Shown piece by piece: positions 24,537 to 33,393 of a DNA stretch of 64,000 nt. The stretch is from Kiloniellaceae bacterium (GTDB lineage: Bacteria > Pseudomonadota > Alphaproteobacteria > Kiloniellales > Kiloniellaceae): assembly GCA_009377535.1 (NCBI GenBank), contig WHTV01000009.1:1-64000 (forward strand), read 5' to 3'. The notes under the pieces were generated by a model that was given only the letters and a program-made list of their open reading frames with translations, made no database searches and had not been told where the DNA came from. The translations under genes and the position numbers were made by a program. How positions within the stretch are numbered: the first letter of the stretch is position 1; each line of letters begins with the position of its first letter.

Positions 24537-24564
24537 TGGACTGTTAACCTTGAGGTGCTATAAG
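24537..24564 (+). promoter_or_regulatory. Promoter candidate for uppP
   Basis: TGGACT (24537-24542, four of six matches to TTGACA), a 16-nt spacer and TATAAG (24559-24564), about 38 nt before the uppP start. Confidence 0.4.
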
Positions 24565-24601
24565 CCGCCGTCGCTGGCCACATCCGCCCTGGAACCGCTC
24601 C

Positions 24602-25432
24602 TTGCCGCTCTTGCACATCGTCATCCTGGCCGTCGTCCAGGGCATTACCGAATTCCTGCCCATTTCGTCCTCCGGCCACCTCGTGCTGGCTTGGGAAGCC
24701 TTTGATGCCGTCGGCATGACCGCCATCCAACAGGCCAAGAACGATCGCCTGACCCTCGACATCGCCGTGCACGTCGGCACCCTGGCGGCGGTCTGCGCCT
24801 ATGCCTGGCGGGACCTCGGCCAAATGGCCGGCGGCGTCGGCCGGCTCGCGGTCGGCCGCTGGACGCCCGGCGCGCGCCTCGCCGCGCTGCTGGTGGTCGG
24901 CTCGCTGCCGCTGGTCATGGTCGGCGTGCTGTTCAAGGAGGCCGTGACCAGCCATCTGCGCGACATCGAGGTGGTCGCCTGGGCGACCATCGGATTCGGC
25001 GTCGTGCTCTATATCGCCGACCGCAGCACCCTGACCCTCAGGCGCGTCGAACACATGACCTTCGCCGCCGGCTTCGTCATCGGGCTGGCGCAGATCCTGG
25101 CGCTGATCCCCGGCACCAGTCGCTCCGGCATCACCATGACGGCGGGCCGCTTCCTCGGCTTCGAGCGGGTCGAGGCGGCGCGCTTCTCCCTGCTGCTGGC
25201 GATCCCGGCGATCATCGGGGCGGGCAGCCTGGCCGGCTACGACCTCTACCAGAGCGGCAACGTCACGCTCGGCCACGAGGCCATGGTCGGCGCCGCGCTG
25301 GCCTTCGTGGTGGCGCTGGTTTCCATCATGCTGATGATCGGCTGGCTGCGCCGAGCGTCCTTCACGCCCTTCGTGGTCTACCGCATCCTGCTGGGCATGG
25401 CGCTGCTGTGGTGGGTCCACGGCGGCGCCTGA
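24602..25432 (+). CDS. uppP: Undecaprenyl-diphosphatase (UppP/BacA)
   Basis: 276 residues with about eight membrane helices. The catalytic motifs are both present: QGITEFLPISSSGHL (residues 13-27, with Glu17, the serines and His27) and PGTSRSG in the second half. The enzyme dephosphorylates undecaprenyl diphosphate so the carrier can be reused for peptidoglycan and LPS O-antigen synthesis; its activity gives bacitracin tolerance. The start is taken at TTG 24602; a second TTG at 24611 is possible and no strong ribosome-binding site decides. Divergent from gltD. Confidence 0.95.
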   Translation: MPLLHIVILAVVQGITEFLPISSSGHLVLAWEAFDAVGMTAIQQAKNDRLTLDIAVHVGTLAAVCAYAWRDLGQMAGGVGRLAVGRWTPGARLAALLVVGSLPLVMVGVLFKEAVTSHLRDIEVVAWATIGFGVVLYIADRSTLTLRRVEHMTFAAGFVIGLAQILALIPGTSRSGITMTAGRFLGFERVEAARFSLLLAIPAIIGAGSLAGYDLYQSGNVTLGHEAMVGAALAFVVALVSIMLMIGWLRRASFTPFVVYRILLGMALLWWVHGGA

Positions 25433-25456
25433 GGCACCGCCGACCGGCAGCTAATC

Positions 25457-26404
25457 TCAGGTCGACCTCCGGCTGCTGAAGCGCCCGCCGGCGCGGTAGC
25501 GCTCCAGATAGCTGGGAATCACCGCCTCCGGCGCGGTCGCCTCGATGCCCAGGTCCTTCAACGTCAGGGCGTCGGGCGAGACCACGTTGTCATAACGCAG
25601 TTGGGTGACCTGGTCGCGGGTCAGCGGCGGCTTCGGCAGCAGCTCCAGGAAGGCCGCCTGCAGGCGGGCGAGGCCAAAGGGCAGGCCGACCAACGCCCGC
25701 TTGCGGCCGATCACCTTCAGCAGCAGCTCCATCAGCTCCCGAAAGCTATAGATCCTGGGCCCGCCCAGTTCGTAAATCTTGCCGCGGCAGGCCGGATCGT
25801 TCAGCGCCCGCACCACCGCGCTGGCAACGTCGCCGACATAGACGGGCTGGAAGCGGGTCCGTCCGCCGCCGACCAGGGGCAGTGCCGGGGAAATGCGGGT
25901 CATCCTGGCGAAGCGGTTGAAGAAGTCGTCCTCCGGGCCGAAAACGACGCTGGGCCTGAGGATGACGGCCTCCGGGAAAGCCGCGCGTACCGCCGCCTCT
26001 CCCTCACCCTTGGAGCGGGCATAGCTGGCGGCGGCTTCCGGCCCGGCGCCGATCGCAGAGAGATGCACCAGCGAGGTCACGCCGGCCTCCGCCGCCGCCG
26101 TGGCGATGGTCTTGGCCCCCTCGGCGTGCACCGCCTGAAAGCGCTGCCGGCCGCCTTCGAAGAGGATGCCGACGAAGTTGACCGCGGCATCGGCGCCGTT
26201 CAGCGCCGCCGCCACCGCTTCACGATCCTGCACAGGCACGCAGATCGGGGTGATCTGGCCGATCTCGCCCAGCGGTTTCAGGAACTTGGCACGCGCCGGA
26301 TGACGCACCGCAACGCGGATGGTCCAGCCGTCGCGCGCCAGCTGCTGCACCACGTAGCGGCCGAGAAAGCCGGACCCACCAAAGACCGTCACAGTACCGC
26401 TCAT
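25457..26404 (-). CDS. NDUFA9-like NAD(P)-binding protein (complex I-associated)
   Basis: 315 residues, an atypical SDR. The dinucleotide motif GGSGFLGRYVVQQLA lies at residues 9-23; GADAAVNFVGILFEGG and RPSVVFGPEDDFFNRFA match the NDUFA9 subfamily, whose eukaryotic member is an accessory subunit of respiratory complex I. Alphaproteobacterial homologues are often named complex I NDUFA9-family protein; a role in complex I assembly or in quinone chemistry is inferred. Divergent from the ribonuclease D gene, convergent with uppP. Confidence 0.9.
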   Translation of the reverse strand: MSGTVTVFGGSGFLGRYVVQQLARDGWTIRVAVRHPARAKFLKPLGEIGQITPICVPVQDREAVAAALNGADAAVNFVGILFEGGRQRFQAVHAEGAKTIATAAAEAGVTSLVHLSAIGAGPEAAASYARSKGEGEAAVRAAFPEAVILRPSVVFGPEDDFFNRFARMTRISPALPLVGGGRTRFQPVYVGDVASAVVRALNDPACRGKIYELGGPRIYSFRELMELLLKVIGRKRALVGLPFGLARLQAAFLELLPKPPLTRDQVTQLRYDNVVSPDALTLKDLGIEATAPEAVIPSYLERYRAGGRFSSRRST

Positions 26405-26489
26405 AAAGCTAACCTCTCACCTGCGCCGAAAGACCGCAACAGCGCGACAACCGGCAATCCGGCCGATGTATACAAAGACGGGGATCAAG

Positions 26490-26517
26490 TTGACAGCCTC
26501 AATTGACCGCCTATTTT
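26490..26517 (+). promoter_or_regulatory. Promoter of the ribonuclease D gene
   Basis: A perfect TTGACA (26490-26495), a 16-nt spacer and TATTTT (26512-26517), about 58 nt before the GTG start at 26576. Confidence 0.55.
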
Positions 26518-26575
26518 GAGCTGCCGGCCGCTCTCGGCGGCGCCCACCCTTGGATTCGCTTGACCGGAAAACCAC

Positions 26576-27196
26576 GTGGCCACTCCCGAAATTCACCTTC
26601 ACAAGGGCGACCTGCCGGCGGGACTTTCCCTTGGTGCCGTGATCGCCGTCGACAGCGAGACCATGGGCCTCGACCTTGCCCGCGACCGGCTCTGCCTGCT
26701 GCAGCTCTCCGCCGGCGACGGCGTCTGCCACCTGGTGCAGTTCGCCCGTGGCGATTACGGCGCGCCCAACCTGAAGGCTCTGCTGGCCGATCCGGGGGTC
26801 ACCAAGCTGTTTCACTTCGCCCGCTTCGACGTGGCGGCGATCCGGCGCTATCTCGGCGTGGATTGTGCCCCCGTCTACTGCACCAAGATCGCCTCAAAGC
26901 TGGTGCGCACCTACACCGACCGCCACGGCCTGAAGGATCTCTGCCGGGAGTTGCTGGGGGTCGAACTGTCTAAGCAGCAGCAGTCTTCGGACTGGGGCGC
27001 GGCCGAACTGACCCAGGAACAGCTGGCCTATGCGGCCTCCGACGTCTTGTATCTACACGACCTACGCGCCAAGTTGGACGTGATGCTGGCGCGTGAGGGG
27101 CGTGATGTCCTGGCCCGCGCCTGCTTCGACTTCCTGCCGACGCGTGCCGCCCTCGACATCGCCGGCTGGGAGGAAATCGACATCTTCGCCCACTAG
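26576..27196 (+). CDS. rnd: Ribonuclease D-like 3'-5' exonuclease (short form)
   Basis: 206 residues starting at GTG 26576. It has the DEDDy exonuclease signature: exo I DSETMG (about 24-29), exo II around FHFARFDVAAIRRYLG and exo III YAASDVLYLHDL with the Tyr. The protein ends right after the exonuclease domain, without the HRDC domains of E. coli RNase D (about 375 residues), which is the usual alphaproteobacterial short form. Likely role is 3'-end trimming of tRNA and other stable RNAs. Confidence 0.92.
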   Translation: MATPEIHLHKGDLPAGLSLGAVIAVDSETMGLDLARDRLCLLQLSAGDGVCHLVQFARGDYGAPNLKALLADPGVTKLFHFARFDVAAIRRYLGVDCAPVYCTKIASKLVRTYTDRHGLKDLCRELLGVELSKQQQSSDWGAAELTQEQLAYAASDVLYLHDLRAKLDVMLAREGRDVLARACFDFLPTRAALDIAGWEEIDIFAH

Positions 27197-27511
27197 GGGC
27201 GGCAGCCGTTCGGACCGCGGATTCCCTGAGGTTCAGGGGCTGCTCCGCTTGATCCAACACCCCCCGGGTCGTAGAAGGTGTGTGCGGCAGGGCTCGTGGA
27301 ACGAGTCTTGCTTAAGAGGCTTTCAAGGCGCGGGGTGGCCTGTGCTAAGGTGTGCTGGACGCGCGCAGCGGCGCGGGGTTGTGGGGGATGCCGCGCGCCG
27401 GCGCCGCGTACCGGTAGAGATACTGCGGTCGCGGCCAGACGCCCTTCGGGTCCCGACTCCCGGGCGCGGCATCGCCTGCCACCTGGGGAAGAGCCGAGAG
27501 ATGGACAAGGC
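27197..27511. other. Intergenic region upstream of kdsD
   Basis: No gene supported. It holds a short hairpin just after the RNase D gene (CCCTGA-GGT-TCAGGG), very GC-rich sequence with several nested GCGC runs, and a weak promoter-like pair TTCAAG-N18-TAAGGT near 27330-27360 that could serve kdsD. I looked for a small stable RNA here and found no recognisable fold. Confidence 0.4.
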
Positions 27512-28528
27512 ATGAAGGCACAGTTGGAATCCGAAAAGGCAGAGTCCGTGGCGGATCTGGAGGTCGCACGGCGCGTGCTGGATGTCGAGGCGAGGGCGCT
27601 GAGGACCCTGGCTGGCCTGCTCGACGGCGGCTTCGTCGAGGCCGTCACACGGCTGGCCGCGGTTGAGGGGCGCGTCATCGTCACCGGCATGGGCAAGAGC
27701 GGCCTCGTCGCCCGCAAGATCGCCGCCACGCTGGCCTCTACCGGCACGCCGGCGCTCTTCGTCCATCCTGGTGAGGCAAGCCACGGCGATCTCGGCATGA
27801 TCACGCCGAAGGATGCACTGATCGCACTGTCCAATTCCGGCAACACGCTGGAACTGAGCGACATGATCACCTATGCCAAGCGCTTCGCCATTCCGCTGGT
27901 GGCGATGACGGCACGGGCCGATTCCGCCCTGGCCGAGGCGGCTGACGTCGCCCTCATCCTGCCCGGCGCTGCCCAGGGCGCCCCGGAGGCCTGTCCCATG
28001 GGCCTGGCGCCCACCACGTCCACCACCCTGATGCTGGCGCTCGGCGACGCCCTGGCGGTGGCCCTGCTGGAGCGCAAGGGCTTTTCCACCAGCGACTTCA
28101 AGCTGCTGCACCCTGGCGGCGCGCTCGGCAAGCGCCTGCTGAGGGTTGCCGACCTGATGCACGGGGCCGACGCCCTGCCGCTCTGCGCGCCCGACACCGT
28201 CGTGTCGGAGGCCATCCTCATCATGACCGCCGGCCACTTCGGCTGCGTTGGCATCGTCGACGCCAACCGCCGTCTCGTCGGCATCATCACGGACGGCGAC
28301 CTGCGTCGTCACATGAACCGGGATATCCTGACCCTGCACGCCGCCGAGATCATGACGCCCAAGCCGCGCACCATCCGCGCCAACGCGCTGGCGGCCGAGG
28401 CAGTCTCCTTCATGAACACCAGCTCGCCGCCTTTCCTTTGCGTCTTCGTGGTCGACGAAGACGGCCCGCCGGAACGGCCGATCGGCATCTTGCACATGCA
28501 CGACTGCCTTCGTGCCGGCGTGATTTGA
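27512..28528 (+). CDS. kdsD: Arabinose-5-phosphate isomerase (KpsF/GutQ family)
   Basis: 338 residues from ATG 27512. Order: SIS sugar-isomerase domain (about 40-185) with GMGKSGLVARKIA, HPGEASHGDLGM and SNSGNTLEL, then HPGGALGKRLL and two CBS domains (about 205-330). It converts ribulose 5-phosphate to arabinose 5-phosphate, the first step of KDO synthesis for LPS. A longer open frame extends upstream to 27278 but has no conservation and begins in non-coding sequence. It heads the kdsD-lptC-lptA-lptB run. Confidence 0.95.
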   Translation: MKAQLESEKAESVADLEVARRVLDVEARALRTLAGLLDGGFVEAVTRLAAVEGRVIVTGMGKSGLVARKIAATLASTGTPALFVHPGEASHGDLGMITPKDALIALSNSGNTLELSDMITYAKRFAIPLVAMTARADSALAEAADVALILPGAAQGAPEACPMGLAPTTSTTLMLALGDALAVALLERKGFSTSDFKLLHPGGALGKRLLRVADLMHGADALPLCAPDTVVSEAILIMTAGHFGCVGIVDANRRLVGIITDGDLRRHMNRDILTLHAAEIMTPKPRTIRANALAAEAVSFMNTSSPPFLCVFVVDEDGPPERPIGILHMHDCLRAGVI

Positions 28529-28545
28529 CGGGACGGCAGCAGCAC

Positions 28546-29265
28546 ATGGCGCACACCGCAGTCCATCGCGAAATCCGGGTGCCGCCGGGCGGCACCGCTC
28601 GCGGCGAGACGGGCGATTTCCTAATCCCTCCGCCGCCGCGGCTGTCCGGGCGCAACACCTACAGCCTCTTCGTCAGCTCCATGAAGCTGCTGCTGCCGGC
28701 GCTGGCCGCCGGGCTGGTGCTGCTGGTGGTTGCCTGGCCGCAGCTGATGCCCGACATCAACCGCTCCGGCCTCGACTTCAGCAAGATCGCCCGCGACCAG
28801 GCCAAGACGCTGAACATGCTGAATGCGCGCTACAGCGGCGTCGACGAGAACAACCAACCCTTCAACGTCGCCGCCGACATGGCAACACAGACGCCGGACA
28901 ACGAGAACGTGGTCGAGCTGCAGCACCCCAAGGCCGACATCCGCGCCACCGAGGGACTGGTCGCGCTCTCCGCGCGTGTCGGCCACTACCATCGCGAGGA
29001 GGAGATGCTGGACCTGATCGGCGGGGTCCACCTGACCCACGACGAGGGCTTCGACATCGTCACCGAGGCGGCGAGCGTCGATCTGAAGGAGGGTTCGGCG
29101 GCCGGCGACTCGGCCGTCAGCGGGACGGGCCCCTCCGGCGAGCTGCAATCGGAGGGCTTCCGCCTCAGCGAGCGTGGCCAAGTCATCGTCTTCACCGGCA
29201 AGAGCCGCCTGCTCATCCAGCCGGCGGCCAAGGACAGCCTGCCCGGGCGGGAGGGCAGGCCATGA
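28546..29265 (+). CDS. lptC: LPS export protein LptC
   Basis: 239 residues from ATG 28546. A cytoplasmic N-terminus of about 45 residues precedes one membrane helix (about 48-66, LLLPALAAGLVLLVVAWP); the rest is a periplasmic beta-jellyroll (VVELQHPKADIRATEG, LIGGVHLTHDEGFDIVTE). LptC is the bitopic component that receives LPS from LptBFG and passes it to LptA. The last 4 nt overlap the lptA start (ATGA), which indicates translational coupling. Low identity to E. coli LptC is normal for alphaproteobacteria. Confidence 0.9.
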   Translation: MAHTAVHREIRVPPGGTARGETGDFLIPPPPRLSGRNTYSLFVSSMKLLLPALAAGLVLLVVAWPQLMPDINRSGLDFSKIARDQAKTLNMLNARYSGVDENNQPFNVAADMATQTPDNENVVELQHPKADIRATEGLVALSARVGHYHREEEMLDLIGGVHLTHDEGFDIVTEAASVDLKEGSAAGDSAVSGTGPSGELQSEGFRLSERGQVIVFTGKSRLLIQPAAKDSLPGREGRP

Positions 29266-30206
29266 TCCGCGGCCTGCAGGCTCTCCCTTCGCCGCGGCGC
29301 CTGGCCGCGGGCTTGCTGCTGGCGGCGACCTTCGCAGTCATCTCCGCGGCGTCGCCCGGGCGGCCCGCCTTCGGTCAGTCGGTAGAGAACCTGCGCAAGA
29401 GCGACCAGCCGCTGGAGATCAATGCCGACGACGGCATCGAGTGGAATCGCAACGACAAGACCTACATCGCCCGCGGCAATGCGCGCGCCGCCAGTGGCGA
29501 CGTCGAAGTGCTGGCAGACGTGCTGACCGCCTACTACCGCGAGCCGGACGAGGGCGCGGAGGGCGAGACGGAGATCTTTCTGCTGGAGGCCACCGGCAAC
29601 GTCCGCATCAATTCGCCGGAGGGATCCGTCTATGGCGACAAGGGCCAGTACAAGCTCGACGAGCAGATCTTCGTCATGACCGGCGGCGATCTGCGCCTGG
29701 TGAGCAAGGACGACGTCGTCACCGCGCGCGACAGCCTCGAGTATTGGGAAGGCCAGCGCAAGGCGGTGGCGCGCGGCCAAGCCCACGCGACCCACGAGGA
29801 CAAGCAGATCAAGGCCGACGTACTGACCGCCAACTTTCGGGAAGATGCCGAGGGCGACCTCGCAGTCCATCGCATCGATGCGGTCGGCAACGTCGAAATC
29901 CTCACCGCCAAAGAATATGCCCGCGGGCGCAAGGGCGTGTACTTCGTCGACGAGGAGCGCGCCGAGCTGGAAGGCGAGGTGAAAATCACGCAGGGCGAAA
30001 ACCAGCTGGACGGCAACTATGCCGAGGTCAACATGGCCACCGGCATCAGCAAGCTGCTGGGCGCGCGGCCGGGCAGCGCCGGGCAGCCCACCCAGGTAAA
30101 GGCCCTGGTGCTGCCGCGCGCCAGCAAGGACAAGGAAGCCGGCGACGAGGTGCCGGGGGCGGACGAAGCGGCGCCGGCTGCCGAGGCCGGCGACAGCGGG
30201 TCCTGA
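29262..30206 (+). CDS. lptA: LPS transport periplasmic protein LptA
   Basis: 314 residues, clearly longer than E. coli LptA (185). Signal peptide with a site near residue 37 (RPAFGQS), then an OstA-type beta-jellyroll beginning QPLEINADDGIEWNRNDKT and a second similar repeat region (KDDVVTARDSLEYWEGQRKAVARGQA, given here only as landmarks VTARDSLEYW and AVARGQAHA). The acidic, Ala-rich C-terminal tail is unusual. LptA bridges the periplasm between LptC and LptD. Overlaps lptC by 4 nt; lptB follows. Confidence 0.92.
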   Translation: MIRGLQALPSPRRLAAGLLLAATFAVISAASPGRPAFGQSVENLRKSDQPLEINADDGIEWNRNDKTYIARGNARAASGDVEVLADVLTAYYREPDEGAEGETEIFLLEATGNVRINSPEGSVYGDKGQYKLDEQIFVMTGGDLRLVSKDDVVTARDSLEYWEGQRKAVARGQAHATHEDKQIKADVLTANFREDAEGDLAVHRIDAVGNVEILTAKEYARGRKGVYFVDEERAELEGEVKITQGENQLDGNYAEVNMATGISKLLGARPGSAGQPTQVKALVLPRASKDKEAGDEVPGADEAAPAAEAGDSGS

Positions 30207-30245
30207 CGGAACCGCGACGCATCATGAGGATTGGGGGTCGGACTG

Positions 30246-31064
30246 GTGAGCGAGACGCGCAACAAGGCAACGGCGGCGAGTGACGCCGGCAGGGCCACCC
30301 TACCCGCCGGCGCTGCGGAAGGCCCGCGCCTGGTGACGGACAATGTCGGCCTGATGGCCGTCAACATCGGCAAGAGCTTCAAGAAGCGGCCGGTGCTGCG
30401 CGGCGTCACCCTGTCGCTGCAGCGGGGCGAGGCGGTCGGCCTGCTTGGCCCCAACGGCGCCGGCAAGACGACCTGCTTCTACATCGTCACCGGGCTCATC
30501 TCGCCGGACTACGGCTGGGTCACCCTCGACGGCCACGATATCACCGACATGCCGATGTACCGCCGCGCGCGCCTCGGCATCGGCTACCTGCCGCAGGAAG
30601 CGTCGATCTTCCGCGGCCTTACCGTGGAGCAGAACATACGCGGTGTGCTGGAAGTCATCGAACCCGTGCGCGAGAAGCGCGAGGTAACGCTCGAGAACCT
30701 GCTGGCCGAGTTCTCCATCACCCACCTGCGTCGCACCCCGGCGGTCGCGCTTTCCGGCGGCGAGCGGCGACGCGTCGAAATCGCCCGGGCGCTCGCCTCG
30801 CAGCCCAACTTCATTCTGCTTGACGAACCGCTGGCCGGCATCGACCCGATCGCTGTCAGCGACATCCGCGATCTCGTCTCGCACCTGAAGGACCGCGGCA
30901 TCGGCGTACTGATCACCGACCACAACGTGCGCGAAACCCTGGAGATCGTCGACCGGGCCTATATCATCCACGACGGCGTCGTGCTGATGGAAGGGGCCCC
31001 CGACGAGATCGTCGCCCATGAGGACGTCCGACGCGTTTACCTGGGCGAAAGGTTTAGCCTCTAA
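30246..31064 (+). CDS. lptB: LPS export ABC transporter ATPase LptB
   Basis: 272 residues from GTG 30246, chosen because GGGGG lies 8 nt upstream; a TTG at 30231 is an alternative. Walker [11 protein letters not shown]-loop [12 protein letters not shown], signature [15 protein letters not shown], Walker [13 protein letters not shown] and the switch His in TDHNVRETL are all intact. A 30-residue low-complexity N-terminal extension precedes the ABC domain. It powers LPS extraction with LptF and LptG, which are not in this window. Confidence 0.96.
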   Translation: MSETRNKATAASDAGRATLPAGAAEGPRLVTDNVGLMAVNIGKSFKKRPVLRGVTLSLQRGEAVGLLGPNGAGKTTCFYIVTGLISPDYGWVTLDGHDITDMPMYRRARLGIGYLPQEASIFRGLTVEQNIRGVLEVIEPVREKREVTLENLLAEFSITHLRRTPAVALSGGERRRVEIARALASQPNFILLDEPLAGIDPIAVSDIRDLVSHLKDRGIGVLITDHNVRETLEIVDRAYIIHDGVVLMEGAPDEIVAHEDVRRVYLGERFSL

Positions 31065-31077
31065 AAGGTTAAGCGAT

Positions 31078-32622
31078 ATGGCGGCGACACAAAGATTGGA
31101 ACTGCGCCAGCGCCAATCTCTGGTCATGACGCCGCAGCTGCAGCAGGCGATCAAGCTGTTGCAGCTTTCCAACCTGGAACTAGCGGCGGAAGTGGACCGA
31201 GAGCTCGAGCAAAACCCACTGCTCGACCGCGACGAGGGCGCTAACGACAGCTTGCTGGAGGGCCCTTCGGTGGACCAGCAGGCGGAGGCAGCCGATTCCG
31301 CAAACGAAGGCGAGGCCAGCGAAGGCCCCCGCGACATCGACGTCCTTGAACACTCGACCGCGGAACAGCTGCCCTCCGCCGCCGAGGCGCCGCTCGATAC
31401 CGACTATGAAAACGTCTACACCAACAGCGCCGCCGGCGAAGGCCCCGGCAGCGAGCCCGCCTTCTCGACGCAGGGCGCGTCGAGCACAGGCGACGACGGC
31501 GAGTACTCGCTGGAGCAGCGCCTGTCCGAGTCCATCAGCCTGCGCCAGCATCTCACCGTGCAGATGCAGATGGAGATTTCCGACCCCACCGATCGGGCGA
31601 TCGGCGTCTGCCTGATCGACCAGCTCGACGACAACGGCTACCTGAGCGTCGATCTGGTCGAACTGGCCGCGCAGCTCGGCTGCCCTCTGGAGCGGATCGA
31701 AGACGTTCTCGCCGTGCTGCAGGGCTTCGAGCCGACAGGGATCTTCGCCCGCTCGCTCGCCGAGTGCCTTGCCCTGCAATTGAAGGAACGCGATCGCTAC
31801 GATCCCGCCATGCAGGTGCTGGTGGAGAACCTGGAGCTGCTGGCCAAGGGCGAGCATGCCCGGCTGCTCAAGATTTGCGGCGTGGATCACGAGGACCTCG
31901 CCGACATGATCGTCGAGATCAAGGCGCTCGACCCGCGCCCGGCCTTGACCTTCGAGGGCGAGGTGGCGCAGCCGGTTGTCCCCGACGTGCTGATGCGCCC
32001 GGACCGCAAGGGTGGCTGGATCGTCGAGCTGAACAGCGAGACCGTGCCGCGGGTGCTGGTCAACTCCGACTACTACGCGCAGGTCTCCGCCCACGTGCGC
32101 TCCAAGAAGGAGCGCGAGTACCTGAATGATCGCCTGCAGTCGGCCAACTGGCTGGTCAAGGCGCTGCACCAGCGCGCCACCACGATCCTGAAGGTGTCGA
32201 CCGAGATCGTACGCCAGCAGGATGCCTTCTTCCGCCAGGGCGTGGAACACATGAGACCCCTCACGCTGCGCGACATCGCAACCGAAATCGAAATGCACGA
32301 ATCGACGGTCAGCCGGGTCACGTCCAATAAGTACATGGCGACCCCGCGCGGCACCTTCGAGTTGAAGTACTTCTTCACCGCCTCCATCCCCGGCGCCAAC
32401 GGCACGGCCCACTCGGCCGAGGCGGTGCGCCACCGGATCAGGCTGCTGATCGACGCGGAGAACTGCCGCTCGATCCTGTCCGACGACACCATCGTCGAGC
32501 TGCTGCGCAAGGACGGCGTGGATATCGCCCGGCGCACCGTGGCCAAATACCGTGAAGCCATGCGGATCCCGTCGTCAGTGCAGCGCCGGCGCGAGAAAGC
32601 GGGCCTGGTCAACCATGTCTAA
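31078..32622 (+). CDS. rpoN: RNA polymerase sigma-54 factor RpoN
   Basis: 514 residues from ATG 31078. Region I is the glutamine-rich activator-response segment (QRQSLVMTPQLQQAIKLLQL). Region II (about 55-160) is acidic and of low complexity. Region III holds the core-binding domain, the helix-turn-helix with LRDIATEIEMHESTVSRVT, and the C-terminal RpoN box ARRTVAKYRE (about 484-493). It directs nitrogen, motility and other enhancer-dependent genes. It starts 13 nt after lptB, and hpf and ptsN follow, the standard proteobacterial rpoN neighbourhood. Confidence 0.98.
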   Translation: MAATQRLELRQRQSLVMTPQLQQAIKLLQLSNLELAAEVDRELEQNPLLDRDEGANDSLLEGPSVDQQAEAADSANEGEASEGPRDIDVLEHSTAEQLPSAAEAPLDTDYENVYTNSAAGEGPGSEPAFSTQGASSTGDDGEYSLEQRLSESISLRQHLTVQMQMEISDPTDRAIGVCLIDQLDDNGYLSVDLVELAAQLGCPLERIEDVLAVLQGFEPTGIFARSLAECLALQLKERDRYDPAMQVLVENLELLAKGEHARLLKICGVDHEDLADMIVEIKALDPRPALTFEGEVAQPVVPDVLMRPDRKGGWIVELNSETVPRVLVNSDYYAQVSAHVRSKKEREYLNDRLQSANWLVKALHQRATTILKVSTEIVRQQDAFFRQGVEHMRPLTLRDIATEIEMHESTVSRVTSNKYMATPRGTFELKYFFTASIPGANGTAHSAEAVRHRIRLLIDAENCRSILSDDTIVELLRKDGVDIARRTVAKYREAMRIPSSVQRRREKAGLVNHV

Positions 32623-32685
32623 CCATTTGATTTAGCCCTGTTTTCCTTGCCGGGTCGGCAGCCGTTAACCTTTGGAGACCGCCTA

Positions 32686-32714
32686 TTGACTCGACCTGGG
32701 GCCGTCTCTATGTT
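32686..32714 (+). promoter_or_regulatory. Promoter of hpf-ptsN
   Basis: TTGACT (32686-32691), a spacer of exactly 17 nt and TATGTT (32709-32714), about 70 nt before hpf. It indicates that hpf-ptsN can be expressed apart from rpoN, which fits growth-phase control of a hibernation factor. Confidence 0.6.
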
Positions 32715-32784
32715 GCGCCCGCCTAGCCTATAGGGCATGCTGTGGAGGTGGTAGGCCGCCTCGTTTCAATCCATACAAGTGGTT

Positions 32785-33369
32785 ATGCAGCTCTCCGTTA
32801 AAGGAAAGCAGCTGGACGTCGGTGACGCGCTGCGAACGCACGTAGACGAAAGCCTTTCTCGAATTCTCGACAAGTACTTCGGGGATGCGCTGGAGGTTAC
32901 GGTGACGCTTTCGCGAGACGCGCATCTCTACCGTGCCGTCATCTCGGCGCATGTAGGACGTGGCATTCAGCTGGAAGCTCATGGCGATGCAAATGAGCCC
33001 TATCCCGCTTTCGACGGCGCGGCCGACCGCCTGTCGAAGCGGTTGCGCCGCTACAAGCGGCGTTTGCGGGACCATAACAGCAAGGCTGTCGAGGCAGATC
33101 CTTTGCCCGCCCAGCAGTACATTCTGGCTGGCGACAGCCTCGAGGAGTTAGGAGAAGAGTGCAGCGCGGACGGGCCGCCGGCCGTTGTTGCGGAAATGAC
33201 AACCGAAATTCCGATGCTCACGGTAAGCGAGGCGGTCATGCGCATGGACCTGGCAAACCTGCCGGCCATGATGTTCCGCAACAGTGCCCACGGCGGCCTG
33301 AACATGATCTACCAGCGCAGCGACGGAAACATCGGCTGGATCGACCCCCGCGGAAATCGCGGCGAGTGA
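32785..33369 (+). CDS. hpf: Ribosome hibernation promoting factor, long form
   Basis: 194 residues from ATG 32785; a GTG two codons upstream is a possible alternative. The N-terminal S30AE domain (1-100) binds the mRNA channel of the 30S subunit. The C-terminal domain (about 135-194, with PMLTVSEAVMRMDL and MIYQRSDGNIGWIDP) is the dimerisation domain of long HPF, which joins two ribosomes into inactive 100S particles. It lies downstream of rpoN and 24 nt before ptsN. It has its own promoter candidate. Confidence 0.96.
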   Translation: MQLSVKGKQLDVGDALRTHVDESLSRILDKYFGDALEVTVTLSRDAHLYRAVISAHVGRGIQLEAHGDANEPYPAFDGAADRLSKRLRRYKRRLRDHNSKAVEADPLPAQQYILAGDSLEELGEECSADGPPAVVAEMTTEIPMLTVSEAVMRMDLANLPAMMFRNSAHGGLNMIYQRSDGNIGWIDPRGNRGE

Positions 33370-33393
33370 TCCGCCGAGCACAAAGAGTTACTG

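Larger units (their letters stand above)
24260..24601. other. Divergent gltD/uppP control region
   Basis: No gene. It contains a perfect 12-bp palindrome CGTCTATAGACG (24376-24387), the inverted repeat at 24419-24445, a -35-like TTGATA toward gltD (24467-24472, minus strand) and a promoter candidate for uppP. The stretch 24420-24600 is clearly richer in A/T than its surroundings, as expected for two back-to-back promoters. Confidence 0.6.

Noticed and set aside
27278-27511. N-terminal extension of the arabinose-5-phosphate isomerase
   Set aside because: Sequence is Arg/Cys-rich and unlike the family; KpsF/GutQ proteins begin near MKAQLESEK.
27197-27511. Possible small stable RNA (6S or SRP RNA) upstream of kdsD
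   Set aside because: No characteristic closing stem, internal bulge or conserved loop was found.
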